The translations under genes were made by a program, and so were the position numbers. Under the pieces are notes generated by a model. The model was given only the letters and a program-made list of their open reading frames with translations. It had not been told where the DNA came from and ran no database searches. From Streptomyces lichenis (GTDB lineage Bacteria > Actinomycetota > Actinomycetes > Streptomycetales > Streptomycetaceae), in contig NZ_JALPTH010000012.1 of NCBI RefSeq assembly GCF_023218175.1, forward strand, positions 62,001-126,000: 64,000 nt of DNA, written 5' to 3'. This document shows positions 8,342 to 16,926 of the stretch, piece after piece (within the stretch, counting starts at the first letter, position 1; each line of letters begins with the position of its first letter).

Positions 8342-9726
8342 ATTGTGCGGATGCGAGGCCCCTGCGACAAGGACACGTCAAAGAGGGGAAGGGAAACAGT
8401 AGAAGGCGGGCGCGGGACGGCTCCCGTCACACGGGCAGGTTCCTGGCGCCCGCCCTGCGCCGCCCACCAGGCTGGTCCCCGGCAACTGACCGCCGGAGGA
8501 CAGGGGCGCGGGCATGGTGAGGGTGGGCAACGCGGTGGCGGGTGACGGCGGCGTCCAGGCGGTGCGCCGCTAGGTGAGGCTCTCCGGTACTGAGCCGGGC
8601 ACCAACCTGCCCGCGCTGGCCAGCATCGCCGGGGATCTGCGGTTGCCGACTGCCGACGGACGTGGTCCGCCCTGCGCTTCAGCAGCTCACCGCCGAAGGG
8701 ATGGTGATCCTGTACGAGGGCTACCGCCTCTACAGCGTCGGTACGAGGACGCCGACCGAGCGCGCCTACCGGCTGAGTGCTGGAGGTGGTGGAGCGCGAG
8801 GTGCTGCACCTGCGGCGCTGCGGTCGGCGGGTGGCGCCGGACCCGGATCGATCCGGCCATGGTGAGTGACCCGCACGGCCGGGAGGTGCTCGTCCGGCCC
8901 GTGGCCGCGGGTATGGAGCTGGGCCTCGCCGTGGTCAGCGGCCCGTACGAGCTACCGGTGTGCGCGGCCTGCCTCTGGCCCGAGGACCACCCGGTCGTCT
9001 TCGCTGGCGCTGGCCACCCCGCCCCGGGACCGTGCTGACCCGGGCGGTGAGCGAGGCGGCGCGGTCCCGGCTCGCGGTCATCGCCGGCGTCCGCGACGAC
9101 CTGCCCACCGGCCCAGTCGTCCCGTCCCTCCCAGCCGTTACGGGCTCACCCCGCGGCCGCAGGCCCTCAGTCGTCGCCCTGGCCCCTGGACGGTACCTTC
9201 GCCGACCAGATGTCCGCCGTGACCCGCCGTATCCAGCAGGTCACCGGGCACCAGCCGGTGACCCTGGACCTCGCCTGGGACCCGACCGGGCCCGTCCACG
9301 CCGGGCCGACCTGCCCGCCCCACGCCCCTCGAAGCCGGCGCGACGCCCACCGCCGCTGAGCATCCCTCCGTCACGACCCGCCCGACTGCCTCCGACCACG
9401 AGGCCGCCGTCCGAGACGCACCGGGTATGTGGATTCCTCAGCAGCGGGAGAGGCCTCGCGGACACCCTCACCATCAGCCGTCCCGGCGGCACCCGCCAAC
9501 GCATCCGCGCCGTCATGGCCATCCCGTGGAGCACGGAGGGCGCCAGTCCGCCTTCGCCGGGTGGGTGACGTACACGGTGGCGGGTCGTTCGTACGAAGCG
9601 TGGACGGTGCGACAGGGACGGTCAGGCGGCAGATCGAGGACGAGTGGCTGGGTGGCGGCGCCTGGCTCTGCGGCATCACACCGCCCCCTCATCCCCCGCC
9701 TCGCCCCGCCCGATCGCTGGCTGTCC
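8342..9726. other. Degenerate region with an HTH-regulator remnant
   Basis: No intact gene is supported over nearly 1.4 kb. At about 8645-8755 the plus strand reads VVRPALQQLTAEGMVILYEG and then YRLYSVGTRTPTE, resembling the end of a winged-helix (GntR-like) DNA-binding domain; flanking homologous-looking pieces lie in other frames. Further on, 8860-9036 reads MVSDPHGREVLVRPVAAGME and 9211-9300 reads DQMSAVTRRIQQVTGHQPVT, again isolated. The pattern of short protein-like islands in shifting frames indicates decayed genes. Confidence 0.45.
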
Positions 9727-10470
9727 TCACCGCGGTCTTCCGCACGGCGATGACGGCCTTGTCGGCCGGCATCGTCCTGCTGGCCCTGGTGTACCCAGCC
9801 CGCTGACGTCTGCCCAGGGAAGGCCGCCGCTTCCCGCCGCTCTCACCCGGCCCAGGACGCTCGTCGCATCGGTGTCGTGCTGGAGGAAGGGGAGGGTGAT
9901 GTGCCACCAGTCGGTGAGACGGTCGGCGATCCCGTGGCGGCCTTCCAGCGCTTCGGTAAGGGTGCAGAGCCCGTAGAAGGCGCGGACCAGAGTGGGCGCG
10001 ACGGCGGCGGGGCGAGCCTGTTGGGCGAGTTGCCGTGTGGTGCGTGCCTGGGCGAGAAGGCGGGTGGTGGCGGTGGTCCACAGGGCGAAAGGATCGGGCA
10101 GGGAGGCGTCGATGGCGTCGCGCTCCGCCCAGAGGCGTGCGCCGGCGCGGACGACGGTGTCCTTCATGAGGGCGTGCGCGATCTCGAAGCTAAGGGCCAC
10201 CAGCCGGTCGAGCGGTGGTACGGAGCAGTCCGTGTAACGGGTGGTCAGGTGGGGCCAGGTGGCGAACGCGTCCTCGACCACGGCGAGGGCGAGCCTCTCC
10301 TTGCTGGCGTAGTGGAAGTACACGGCGCCGCTGGTGCGGCCGGACCTGCGGCTTATGTCGTTGATGCTGGTCCCGGCGTATCCCCGTTCGGCGAAGAGGT
10401 GGGCGGCCGTCTCCAGTAGCGACCGGCGGGTCGCTTTGGCGCGCTGTTGCAATGTGCTGCTCGTTTTCAC
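9727..10470 (-). CDS. Gamma-butyrolactone receptor-type TetR regulator (ScbR/ArpA-like)
   Basis: The N-terminus is a classic TetR HTH of the autoregulator-receptor subfamily: RAKATRRSLLETAAHLFAE, RGYAGTSINDISRRSGRTSG, then AVYFHYASKERLALAVV (residues about 11-65). W131 in DPFALWTTATTRLL lies where ArpA/CprB carry the Trp important for gamma-butyrolactone binding (alignment by eye). These repressors usually control antibiotic clusters, an adjacent synthase gene and themselves. No afsA-type synthase is present in this window. The GTG start has AGAAGG close upstream. Residues after about 205 (GRVRAAGSGGLPWADV onward) look unrelated to the family and may be a read-on tail created by decay of the original stop. 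Confidence 0.85.
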   Translation of the reverse strand: MKTSSTLQQRAKATRRSLLETAAHLFAERGYAGTSINDISRRSGRTSGAVYFHYASKERLALAVVEDAFATWPHLTTRYTDCSVPPLDRLVALSFEIAHALMKDTVVRAGARLWAERDAIDASLPDPFALWTTATTRLLAQARTTRQLAQQARPAAVAPTLVRAFYGLCTLTEALEGRHGIADRLTDWWHITLPFLQHDTDATSVLGRVRAAGSGGLPWADVSGLGTPGPAGRCRPTRPSSPCGRPR

Positions 10471-10969
10471 TCGGCCTTCTTGGTGATGACCGAGAAAATA
10501 ATGCGCCCGCGCACGCCGGTGCTAATTCGTCCTCTCGCACGGCCTCTTGCTTCTTTGTTCGAGTGCCCATGCTTGCGGGTGCTTATTGCCCATTTACTGC
10601 ACGCCAGTCGGCCACCTGGGTGAACACACCGCTCTCTGCTCGCCGCTCGTCGATTGCCCTGAGCATATGCGACAACAGGGTTCGATTGAGCGGGACTTGG
10701 CGGGAATCCATAGAGATCACCCAGAAGTATCGTGTGCGGCTATCTCTTTCCGCTTCCCCTGTCGATAGCTCGAATCAGTGATTGCACCAGTGAAGGGCTC
10801 AAAATAACGTAATGCCAATGATGTTTCGCGTTCGTCTCGGTATAGCCGCGATGTCTGTGCCTTGTAGGGCGACGCCGAATCCCGTCGCGCCGCCCGTCGG
10901 CCGGGAGACCCCCGATTCATCCGAAACGATCACGTCACGAGCGCGAACTGCTTCTCTCCTGGAGGACTC
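10471..10969. other. AT-richer intergenic region between divergent regulator and HAD genes
   Basis: About 500 bp visibly richer in A/T than the rest of the window, lying between divergent genes. It must hold promoters for both, and it is where a butyrolactone-receptor regulator would bind. I could not settle on a convincing autoregulatory-element palindrome. Short plus-strand frames here (for example from 10452) have no protein-like features. Confidence 0.45.
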
Positions 10970-11737
10970 ATGACCACCCAGGCTCATCCGCTTCTCGGCT
11001 GGTCGCCCGAAGCCGTCGTCCTCGACTGCGACGGCACCCTGATGGACAGCGAACGACACTGGCAGGACGCCCGCAACCGCGCCTTCCGCGAGTTCGGGCT
11101 GACGTCCCCGCCCGGGTTCGCCGACCGCGCGAAGGGCGTGCACTACGCCGACTGCGGGCGGCTGATGGCCGAGGAGACGCACAAGCCGGACCTCGCCGAC
11201 GACCTCGCCCGGTCCCTGCTGGAGCACTTCCTCCGCCTCGTCGCCGACAACCCCGCGACCATGCCCGGGGCGGTCGAGTTCGTCCGGCTCCTCGCGGGAC
11301 GGCTGCCACTGGCGGTGGCCAGCAACTGCCCACTGGAGGTCGTGGAAGAGAGCCTCGGCCGCGCCGGCCTGCTGCGCCACTTCGCCCACGTGGTCGTCCC
11401 CACGCAGGCCCCCGGCTCCTCCCCCTCGCAGGCCGTACCGGACGGCTCGGACGCCGCCGTCCCGGGGGCCGTGCGCCCCAAGCCCTGGCCGGACGTTTAT
11501 GCGATGGCCGCCCGGCTCTGCAGCACCGAGCCGGAGCGGGCGCTGGCGGTGGAGGACTCGCTGACCGGGATCGAGGCGGCCCGCCGGGCGGGGCTCCGGG
11601 TGCTCGGGGTGGGACCGCGACCGAGCGAGGAGGACGCCTCTCGCGCCGACCTGTGGGTGGCCGCACTGCACTCACCGGTGCTGCTGGCCTGGGCACGGAA
11701 GCTGGGGCCGCGGCAGGCGGACGCCCCGAAGAAGTAG
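10970..11737 (+). CDS. HAD-superfamily phosphatase
   Basis: A 255-aa cytosolic HAD hydrolase with all four motifs: I VVLDCDGTLMDS (nucleophile and acid Asp), II VASNCPLEVV, III Lys in RPKPWPDVY and IV LAVEDSLTGIEAARRAG. A helical cap lies between motifs I and II, as in beta-phosphoglucomutase-like and phosphosugar phosphatases. The substrate is unknown. It starts MTTQAHPLLGW behind CTGGAGGACTC. It is divergent from the butyrolactone-receptor-type regulator, so it may be that regulator's target. An insert of about 25 residues (PTQAPGSSPSQAVPDGSDAA) before motif III is unusual. Confidence 0.87.
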   Translation: MTTQAHPLLGWSPEAVVLDCDGTLMDSERHWQDARNRAFREFGLTSPPGFADRAKGVHYADCGRLMAEETHKPDLADDLARSLLEHFLRLVADNPATMPGAVEFVRLLAGRLPLAVASNCPLEVVEESLGRAGLLRHFAHVVVPTQAPGSSPSQAVPDGSDAAVPGAVRPKPWPDVYAMAARLCSTEPERALAVEDSLTGIEAARRAGLRVLGVGPRPSEEDASRADLWVAALHSPVLLAWARKLGPRQADAPKK

Positions 11738-11770
11738 GCCCCAGGCCCGACTCCGAGCACGAGCGCCCTT

Positions 11771-12502
11771 CTACGGCGGCGGTGAACCGGACGGAGTGTG
11801 CCGGACATCGTGACCGGCCGCGGGGTTGCAGGAGGCGTACAGGTACGGGGTGAGGTCCTCGACGGACCCGGCGGCCGAGGCGAAGAGGAGGGCGACTCCG
11901 ACGGCTCCCGGGTCGGGAACGCCGGCCGCGCGTTCGCCGACGTAGCTGGAGCGGCCCATACGGGCACGGAGCCGGGCGGTGTCGCGCACACCCTGCCAGG
12001 CAGCCTCGGCGGCGGCGTCCAAAGCGGCGGCGGGCCGGGTCCGGGCAGGAAGCGCTTCCAGCGCCGCGGCGGCGGGGGCGAGGGCGTCGACCAGGGTCTT
12101 GTCGCCGGGCGCGGCGCCGCCGACACGGCAGATGGCGGCCAAGCCCTTTGCGACCCCTCGGCTCAGGGCGGGGGTGGTGGGGCCCAGTTCGGTGACGGAC
12201 GCGGCGAGTGACTGCAGCAGCAGGCCGAAGAGGGGGCCGCTGGTGCCACCGACCTCGTCGAGGAAGGCGGTGGCCGCCGCCTCCAAGGCCGCGGCATCCC
12301 CAGGAGCGCCGCGGGCGTCGAGGGAGGCGAGGGTGTCGAGGCGCACCAGGGCGGCGGCGGTGCCCGCGACCAGGTTGGTGCCGAAGTCGCCGTCACCGAC
12401 CTGCTGGTCGAGGGCGGTGAGCTGGGCCTGCGTGCTACGGACGGTGTCGGCGAAGCGGCGTATCCAGGCGCCGGTGGAGAGTGCCTTGTCAGCGGTGGTC
12501 AA
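11771..12502 (-). CDS. dhaL: Dihydroxyacetone kinase subunit DhaL (ADP/ATP-binding)
   Basis: This protein carries the nucleotide-binding motif of DhaL, LDQQVGDGDFGTNL (about 31-44), with the Asp residues that coordinate Mg-nucleotide, then GGTSGPLFGLLL and RMGRSSYVGERAAGVPDPGA near the end. With DhaK it would phosphorylate dihydroxyacetone. The start is TTG (MTTADKALSTGAWIRRFA) with GGGAG 6 nt upstream. At 243 residues it is longer than the usual 210 or so: the tail after the last conserved motif (SVEDLTPYLYASCNPAAGHD) is not typical. No DhaM phosphotransferase partner follows. Confidence 0.88.
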   Translation of the reverse strand: MTTADKALSTGAWIRRFADTVRSTQAQLTALDQQVGDGDFGTNLVAGTAAALVRLDTLASLDARGAPGDAAALEAAATAFLDEVGGTSGPLFGLLLQSLAASVTELGPTTPALSRGVAKGLAAICRVGGAAPGDKTLVDALAPAAAALEALPARTRPAAALDAAAEAAWQGVRDTARLRARMGRSSYVGERAAGVPDPGAVGVALLFASAAGSVEDLTPYLYASCNPAAGHDVRHTPSGSPPP

Positions 12503-12567
12503 GGGCTGCTCCCGTGGTCGTGCCCGGACGGGCCGAGCGTGTGGTCGGGTTGCCGGATCGCACCGGC

Positions 12568-13566
12568 TCACCAGCGCAGGGCGGCAGTGTGCACGGGCGC
12601 GTCGTAGAAGGCGAGATCGGCCGGCTCGGCGAGGAGGACGGTGAGGGAGAAACCGCGCATGTCGAGGGCCGTGGCGTAGTCGCCGACCAGGCTGCGGGCC
12701 AGGGTGATCCCCCGGGCGTCGAGGACCCGGGCCAACTCGCCGTGGGCGGCGTACAGCTCCAGCAAAGTCACCGCGCCGAGTCCGTTCACCAGGGTGATGG
12801 CGGCGGCGCCCGGCTTCGGGGCGAGGGCCCCGAGGAGCTCGCCGGTCATCCGCTCGATCAGGGAGGCGAGCGGATGGTGGCGAGTGGTCGCCTTGGCCCG
12901 CTCGCCGTGGATGCCGACGCCGTACTCCAGTTCGCCGGCGGCGAGGTGGAAGGCGGGCTCGCCCAGGGTGGGGGCGGTGTGGGCGGCGGAGGCGACGGCG
13001 AGGGTGCGGCAGCGGGCGGCCAGGTTGGTGCCGAGCTCTTGGAGTTCGGCGAGCCCGAGGCCAGTGTCGGCGGCGCCGCCGAGGATCTTCTCGATGAGGA
13101 CGGTGCCGCCGGTTCCCCGACGGCCAGCGGCTATCTCCTCGGAGTCGGAGGCGAGGTCGTCGTCGACGAGGACGCGTGCGCAAGGTACTGCCCGGTGGGC
13201 CAGGCGCTCGGCGGCGATGCCGAAGTTGATGCGGTCGCCGGTGTAGTTCTTGACGATGTGCAGGACGCCTTCGGCACGAGCGACGGCAAGCGAGCCCTCA
13301 TAGACCTGGCGGTTGTGCGGTGAGGCGAAGAGGCGGCCGGGGCAGGCGGCGTCGAGCATGCCCCGGCCGACGTACCCGGCGTGCATCGGCTCGTGCCCGG
13401 CACCGCCGCCGGAGAGCAGGGCGACCCGTCGGTGCGGGGATGCGGTGCGGGCCGTCAGGAACCCGTGGTCGGGATCGAGGGTGAGCAGGTCCGCATGGGC
13501 CCGCGCGAAGCCCGCGAGCGCATCGGACACGAGGGTGTCGGTGCTGTTGACGAAGTACGGAGCCAT
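12568..13566 (-). CDS. dhaK: Dihydroxyacetone kinase subunit DhaK
   Basis: A 332-aa DhaK with the sugar-binding loop LLSGGGAGHEPMHAGYVG (about 51-68; most family members have GGGSGHEP), KNYTGDRINFGIA (107-119) and His220 in GVGIHGE, the residue that binds dihydroxyacetone covalently. A GGAGG site lies 6-8 nt before the ATG. It is 65 bp upstream of dhaL in the same direction, so the two form an operon. The phosphoryl donor in this class is either ATP or the PTS protein DhaM; which applies cannot be read here. Confidence 0.93.
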   Translation of the reverse strand: MAPYFVNSTDTLVSDALAGFARAHADLLTLDPDHGFLTARTASPHRRVALLSGGGAGHEPMHAGYVGRGMLDAACPGRLFASPHNRQVYEGSLAVARAEGVLHIVKNYTGDRINFGIAAERLAHRAVPCARVLVDDDLASDSEEIAAGRRGTGGTVLIEKILGGAADTGLGLAELQELGTNLAARCRTLAVASAAHTAPTLGEPAFHLAAGELEYGVGIHGERAKATTRHHPLASLIERMTGELLGALAPKPGAAAITLVNGLGAVTLLELYAAHGELARVLDARGITLARSLVGDYATALDMRGFSLTVLLAEPADLAFYDAPVHTAALRW

Positions 13567-13925
13567 GAGAATCCTCCGTCGCCTTCCGCCCGAGTCCCTT
13601 CATGCTGGGCTCCAGTTCCACCCGAGGCAAGCCGCACGGTGCATCGCTCGTCTTTTCGAGTGCTGGTTTCCGAGACGGGTTTGGGCGAGCGCAGGATGTG
13701 GAAGTGGGTCGGGATGAGTCGTAGCGGTCCCGCTCGGCCGGAAGACGATCTCCAGGGGGCGGGTTGGCCGGCCACCTGCTGGTGGAGGAGGGTGCTTGAG
13801 GCCAGAGCCGGTCGGTCACCCGGCCGGCCGAGGCGGCGTACCGAACCGGCTCAGCCTCCGACCTGGTGAGGCGCCCCCGACGGGCCGGGGTGGCAGGGCG
13901 GCGACCCGTGCCGGGGCGGTATCCG
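13567..13925. other. Intergenic upstream of dhaKL, no gene supported
   Basis: About 360 bp between the dhaK start and the stop of the next minus-strand gene. It should hold the dhaKL promoter. Overlapping frames give Arg/Pro/Gly-rich translations without starts. Confidence 0.4.
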
Positions 13926-14660
13926 TCACTTGGCCGGCAGCCACTGCTGGAGATCGTCGAGGTGGCCGAGCTCCGCCTCGACGCGCTGCCGGTCGACGTC
14001 CGCCAGATCCAGTCCGCGCAGTTCGGTGAGCCAGAGAGCGGTCGGTTCGCCCAGGACCGTGGCCGCGTCGATGAGCCGGCACAGGGCAAGAGCCCGATCG
14101 ACCACCGGAGCGTCCGGGCCGTGCCTGCGGACCGCGGACTTCAGCGCCCGGAAGGCCTGTCGGTCGTCGTTCTTGAACTCGCGCAGGATGCGGGCGTTGT
14201 CCAGCGCCCTGGCCAGGCCCGTCAGCTTCTTCGACCCGCCGTACTCCAGCTCGGCGGGCTCGTCACGCTGGATGAAGATGATCGAGTTCCCCGACGGGTC
14301 GATCAGCGTGAAACGCGACGCGCCGGGCCGGTAGCGGGTGATCCGCGGCAGACCGGAGCCGAGCACCTTCCCGTAAGCCCGGCGCATCGCCGCGACGAAC
14401 GCCGAGTGATAGGGCGCCACCGCGTCGACCATGACCAGACAGCCACCGGACGTCTCCCGGGCCGGATCCAGGTCCTGGGGAGCCGGCCCGAAGTGCAGTT
14501 CGAACCGGCTCCACCGCAACGCCACGTACACGTATGGCTTGGTCTGTCTGTACGTGGCCTCGAAACCCAACATCTCGTAGAACTCCAGGTGCTCCTCCAC
14601 CGACGCGCACGGCATCAACGGCACGGTCACCTCGTTCGGTCGGACCGTCGATGGGCCCAC
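13926..14660 (-). CDS. VOC (glyoxalase/bleomycin-resistance fold) protein with C-terminal helical extension
   Basis: The N-terminal half is a vicinal-oxygen-chelate domain: VTVPLMPCASVEEHLEFYEM, LGFEATYRQTKPYVYVAL, then FELHFGPAPQDL and GASRFTLIDPSGNSIIFIQR. The second half (about 125 residues from KLTGLARALDNARILREFK) is helical and of unknown role. The GTG at 14660 (MGPSTVRPNEVTVPLMP) follows AGGGG by 9 nt. The frame is open further upstream, but that part overlaps the Mur-ligase fragment in another frame. Members act as lyases, isomerases or ligand-sequestering resistance proteins; which applies here is unknown. Confidence 0.72.
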   Translation of the reverse strand: MGPSTVRPNEVTVPLMPCASVEEHLEFYEMLGFEATYRQTKPYVYVALRWSRFELHFGPAPQDLDPARETSGGCLVMVDAVAPYHSAFVAAMRRAYGKVLGSGLPRITRYRPGASRFTLIDPSGNSIIFIQRDEPAELEYGGSKKLTGLARALDNARILREFKNDDRQAFRALKSAVRRHGPDAPVVDRALALCRLIDAATVLGEPTALWLTELRGLDLADVDRQRVEAELGHLDDLQQWLPAK

Positions 14661-14754
14661 ACCGCTCACCCCCTGGATCGTCCGGCGATGATGGCACCTT
14701 CCAGCGAAACCTGCACATGGCCACGGCCGTTGGTCGGCCTCTCCTGGACCACCA

Positions 14755-15069
14755 CCTGGCGGGGTCGCGGACGACCAGGGAGGGCAGGCAGGGCTCGGGA
14801 CGGTCGCTGAGCAGAGCGACCGCGCCGGCCGCGGCGGCCCGGTCGGCGTAGTCGGCCCCGTGCCGCAGCCTGCCGGGCAGGCCGGCGAACAGGTCACCGG
14901 GCTCGACGTCGGCGCTGTCCAGCGTGATTCCGTTCAGCCGGGCCCGGCCGCTGCCGGACCGGGTGACCAGCCGGACCTCCGGGGCGAGCCCGTGCACGAT
15001 GCCCAAGAGGTCGTCCAGGCGCAGGGCCACCGTTCTTGGGCGGGCCTCCCGTCGGGGGGTACAGGTCAT
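14755..15069 (-). pseudogene. Mur ligase (MurE-like) N-terminal fragment
   Basis: From an ATG with a good GGAGG ribosome site, about 105 residues match the N-terminal substrate-binding domain of UDP-MurNAc-tripeptide synthetase: RLNGITLDSADVEPGDLFAG, LPGRLRHGADYADRAAAAGA, then VALLSDRPEPCLPSLVVRDPA. Homology ends there. No central ATP-binding domain (GTxGKT) follows; the frame only runs on out of phase with the VOC gene. This is an extra truncated copy, not the essential murE. A short peptide could still be expressed. Confidence 0.65.
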
Positions 15070-15119
15070 CGCCCACCTCCGGGTATCTCACGCGCGACCC
15101 GAGCGGCCGGCCAAGGGCC

Positions 15120-15203
15120 CTACGGCACGAACGGTGTCATGGAGCGGGTGCGCTCCCACATACCGGGGAACTGCTCGCCGGGGCGCTGCTGCTCGCCGTG
15201 CAG
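15120..15203 (-). pseudogene. C-terminal remnant of a paralogue of the 16375-16926 membrane protein
   Basis: The last 27 codons of this minus-strand frame read LHGEQQRPGEQFPGMWERTR and then SMTPFVP. The C-terminus of the intact gene ending at 16926 reads LHGEQQRPGRQLLGVWRRIR. The close match shows a second, decayed copy in opposite orientation 1.7 kb away. Sequence immediately upstream belongs to a LacI fragment in a different frame. Confidence 0.6.
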
Positions 15204-15214
15204 GTGATGACGGT

Positions 15215-15439
15215 GATACCGGTGTGCCCGCGGTCGGTCAGGCCCGCGACGGCGGCCTGGGCGGCGTCCCGGCTGTCGACCACCACGCTGTCGAGTCCGG
15301 CGCCGCCGAGCGCGCGGTCCAGGAGGACCACCGGGATGCCCGAGGCGACGGCCTTGTCCAGGTGGGCGTGGTCGGACCCGGCGGGGGTCACCACCAGGCC
15401 GTCCAGTTCGCGCAGCGGCCACACCAGGGATGCCTCCAG
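15215..15439 (-). pseudogene. LacI-family regulator, effector-domain fragment
   Basis: About 75 residues match the periplasmic-binding-like effector domain of LacI repressors: RELDGLVVTPAGSDHAHLDK, AVASGIPVVLLDRALGGAGL, then DSVVVDSRDAAQAAVAGLTD and RGHTGI. The HTH domain upstream and the rest of the effector domain are missing. The frame then runs into the remnant of a different gene. Part of the chain of gene debris between 14.7 and 15.5 kb. Confidence 0.65.
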
Positions 15440-15768
15440 GCCGTGACGTGACTCCGTCGGTGCGTCCGATCCGTCGGGAGACGGGTGGGCGGGTCGCGGT
15501 GGATCCACCGAGGACCGGCCCGGGGAGGTGACCAGGACGCCAGGTCCCGCTGGGACAGAGGACCTGCCGCAACCGGCACTGCCTTCGCCGGCTCCGGCAG
15601 CACCGTGCCGATCCTCACTTCTACGAGATGATCCGCGGGAATCAGGGTCGGTGTCCGTGTGAGGAACGGCGTATCCGTGGCACCCGTCGCCCATGCGGAC
15701 CTGTGTCCGTCTCTCCACCTCCCGGACGACCCGTATGCGCGGGCCGACGGGCAAGGAGCACGATTCCC
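15440..15768. other. Intergenic / debris, no gene supported
   Basis: About 330 bp between the LacI fragment and the DUF4142 gene. No start with a ribosome site and no protein-like frame is seen. The promoter of the DUF4142 gene should lie at its right end. Confidence 0.35.
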
Positions 15769-16305
15769 ATGCGTTCACACCTCCTGACCTCCGCGGTGGC
15801 CGCCGCGGCCTTGACCGGCCTGTGCGCACCGGCCTTCGCGGCAGCCCCCGGCGCGACGCAGGACCAGACGTTCCTGGTCCAGTCCCACCAGGGCAATCTG
15901 GCCGAGATCGCGGCCGGCAAGGATGCCGGGAAGCATGCCACGACCACCTGCGTGAAGGTGGTCGGCAAGGCCCTGGTGCGCGACCACACCAAGCTCGACA
16001 CCGCGGTGCGGAAGCTGGCCGCCGACACGAACACCGCCCTTCCCACCGCGCCGACCGCAGCGCAGCAGAAGCAGCTGAAGGCCGTGCAGGCCAAGGCGGG
16101 TAGCGCCGCTTACGACACAGCGTGGCTGAAGGCGCAGGACGCGGCCCACCGCAAGACGCTGGCCGTCATCGACAAGGAGATCGACCAGGGGTCGAACGAC
16201 AGCGCGGTGGCCGCGGCACGGTCGGCCAGGCCCGTGGTGGCCATGCACCTGGACATGGTCCGCGACGGCACCTGCGACACGATGGCCGGACACCACACCA
16301 GTTGA
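15769..16305 (+). CDS. Secreted DUF4142 (ferritin-like) protein
   Basis: A 178-aa protein with signal peptide MRSHLLTSAVAAAALTGLCAPAFA followed by the DUF4142 four-helix pattern: FLVQSHQGNLAEIAAGKDAG, KALVRDHTKLDTAVRKLA, then AYDTAWLKAQDAAHRKTLAV and MVRDGTCDTMAGHH. The spaced His residues in the helices are typical of the family, whose biochemical role is not established; members are found in cell-envelope and stress contexts. AAGGAG lies 9 nt before the ATG, which rules out the longer frame from 15628. The next gene starts 69 bp downstream and may be cotranscribed. Confidence 0.85.
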   Translation: MRSHLLTSAVAAAALTGLCAPAFAAAPGATQDQTFLVQSHQGNLAEIAAGKDAGKHATTTCVKVVGKALVRDHTKLDTAVRKLAADTNTALPTAPTAAQQKQLKAVQAKAGSAAYDTAWLKAQDAAHRKTLAVIDKEIDQGSNDSAVAAARSARPVVAMHLDMVRDGTCDTMAGHHTS

Positions 16306-16374
16306 CCCACCCCCGTACCTGAGGCGCCCGATCCACCCCCTCCCTCCCATCCCTCCCATCGAAGGAGTTCCCTG

Positions 16375-16926
16375 ATGGCGGAACGCAGCACTCTGATCCG
16401 CAGTCTGCACGATGTCGGGCTGGCCGCGTGGTTCGGCGGTTCGCTGATGGGCGCGGTCGGCCTGAACGGCGCGGCCGAGCAAGAAGGCGGCACACAGGAG
16501 GCCACCGACCGCGTCTCCTCGTCCGGGTGGGCCAAGTGGACACCGGTCAACGCGGCCGCCATCGGCGCGCACCTCTTCGGCGGAGGCGGCCTGCTCGCCG
16601 CGAACGCGGGCCGGGTAGGAGCGCAGAAGGGTGTGGCCGCCTCCACCGCGACCAAGACCGTTCTCACCGCCGCCGCCCTGGCCGCCACCGCCTACTCCGG
16701 CTTCCTCGGCAGGAAGATCGGCCTGGCCTCCTCCACCGACCCCCAGGACGCCGAGAAGGCCCGGGAGCACCCCATCGACCTCAACGAGGCCCGGCAGCGG
16801 CTGGCCTGGGCGCAGTGGGCGGTCCCCGCCGCCACGGGAAGCCTGGTGGTGCTCAACGCCCTGCACGGCGAGCAGCAGCGGCCCGGCCGGCAACTGCTCG
16901 GCGTCTGGCGGCGCATCCGCGCCTGA
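16375..16926 (+). CDS. Conserved membrane protein, 183 aa
   Basis: Starts MAERSTLIRSLHDVGLAAWF behind a GAAGGAG ribosome site. It has about four hydrophobic segments (GLAAWFGGSLMGAVGLN, AAAIGAHLFGGGGLLAA, VLTAAALAATAYSGFLG, WAVPAATGSLVVLNAL) and a cytoplasmic-looking tail ending GVWRRIRA. I recognise it as a recurrent Streptomyces membrane protein of unknown function. Part of a second copy lies on the other strand at 15120-15203, so this gene family has been duplicated locally. Confidence 0.8.
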   Translation: MAERSTLIRSLHDVGLAAWFGGSLMGAVGLNGAAEQEGGTQEATDRVSSSGWAKWTPVNAAAIGAHLFGGGGLLAANAGRVGAQKGVAASTATKTVLTAAALAATAYSGFLGRKIGLASSTDPQDAEKAREHPIDLNEARQRLAWAQWAVPAATGSLVVLNALHGEQQRPGRQLLGVWRRIRA

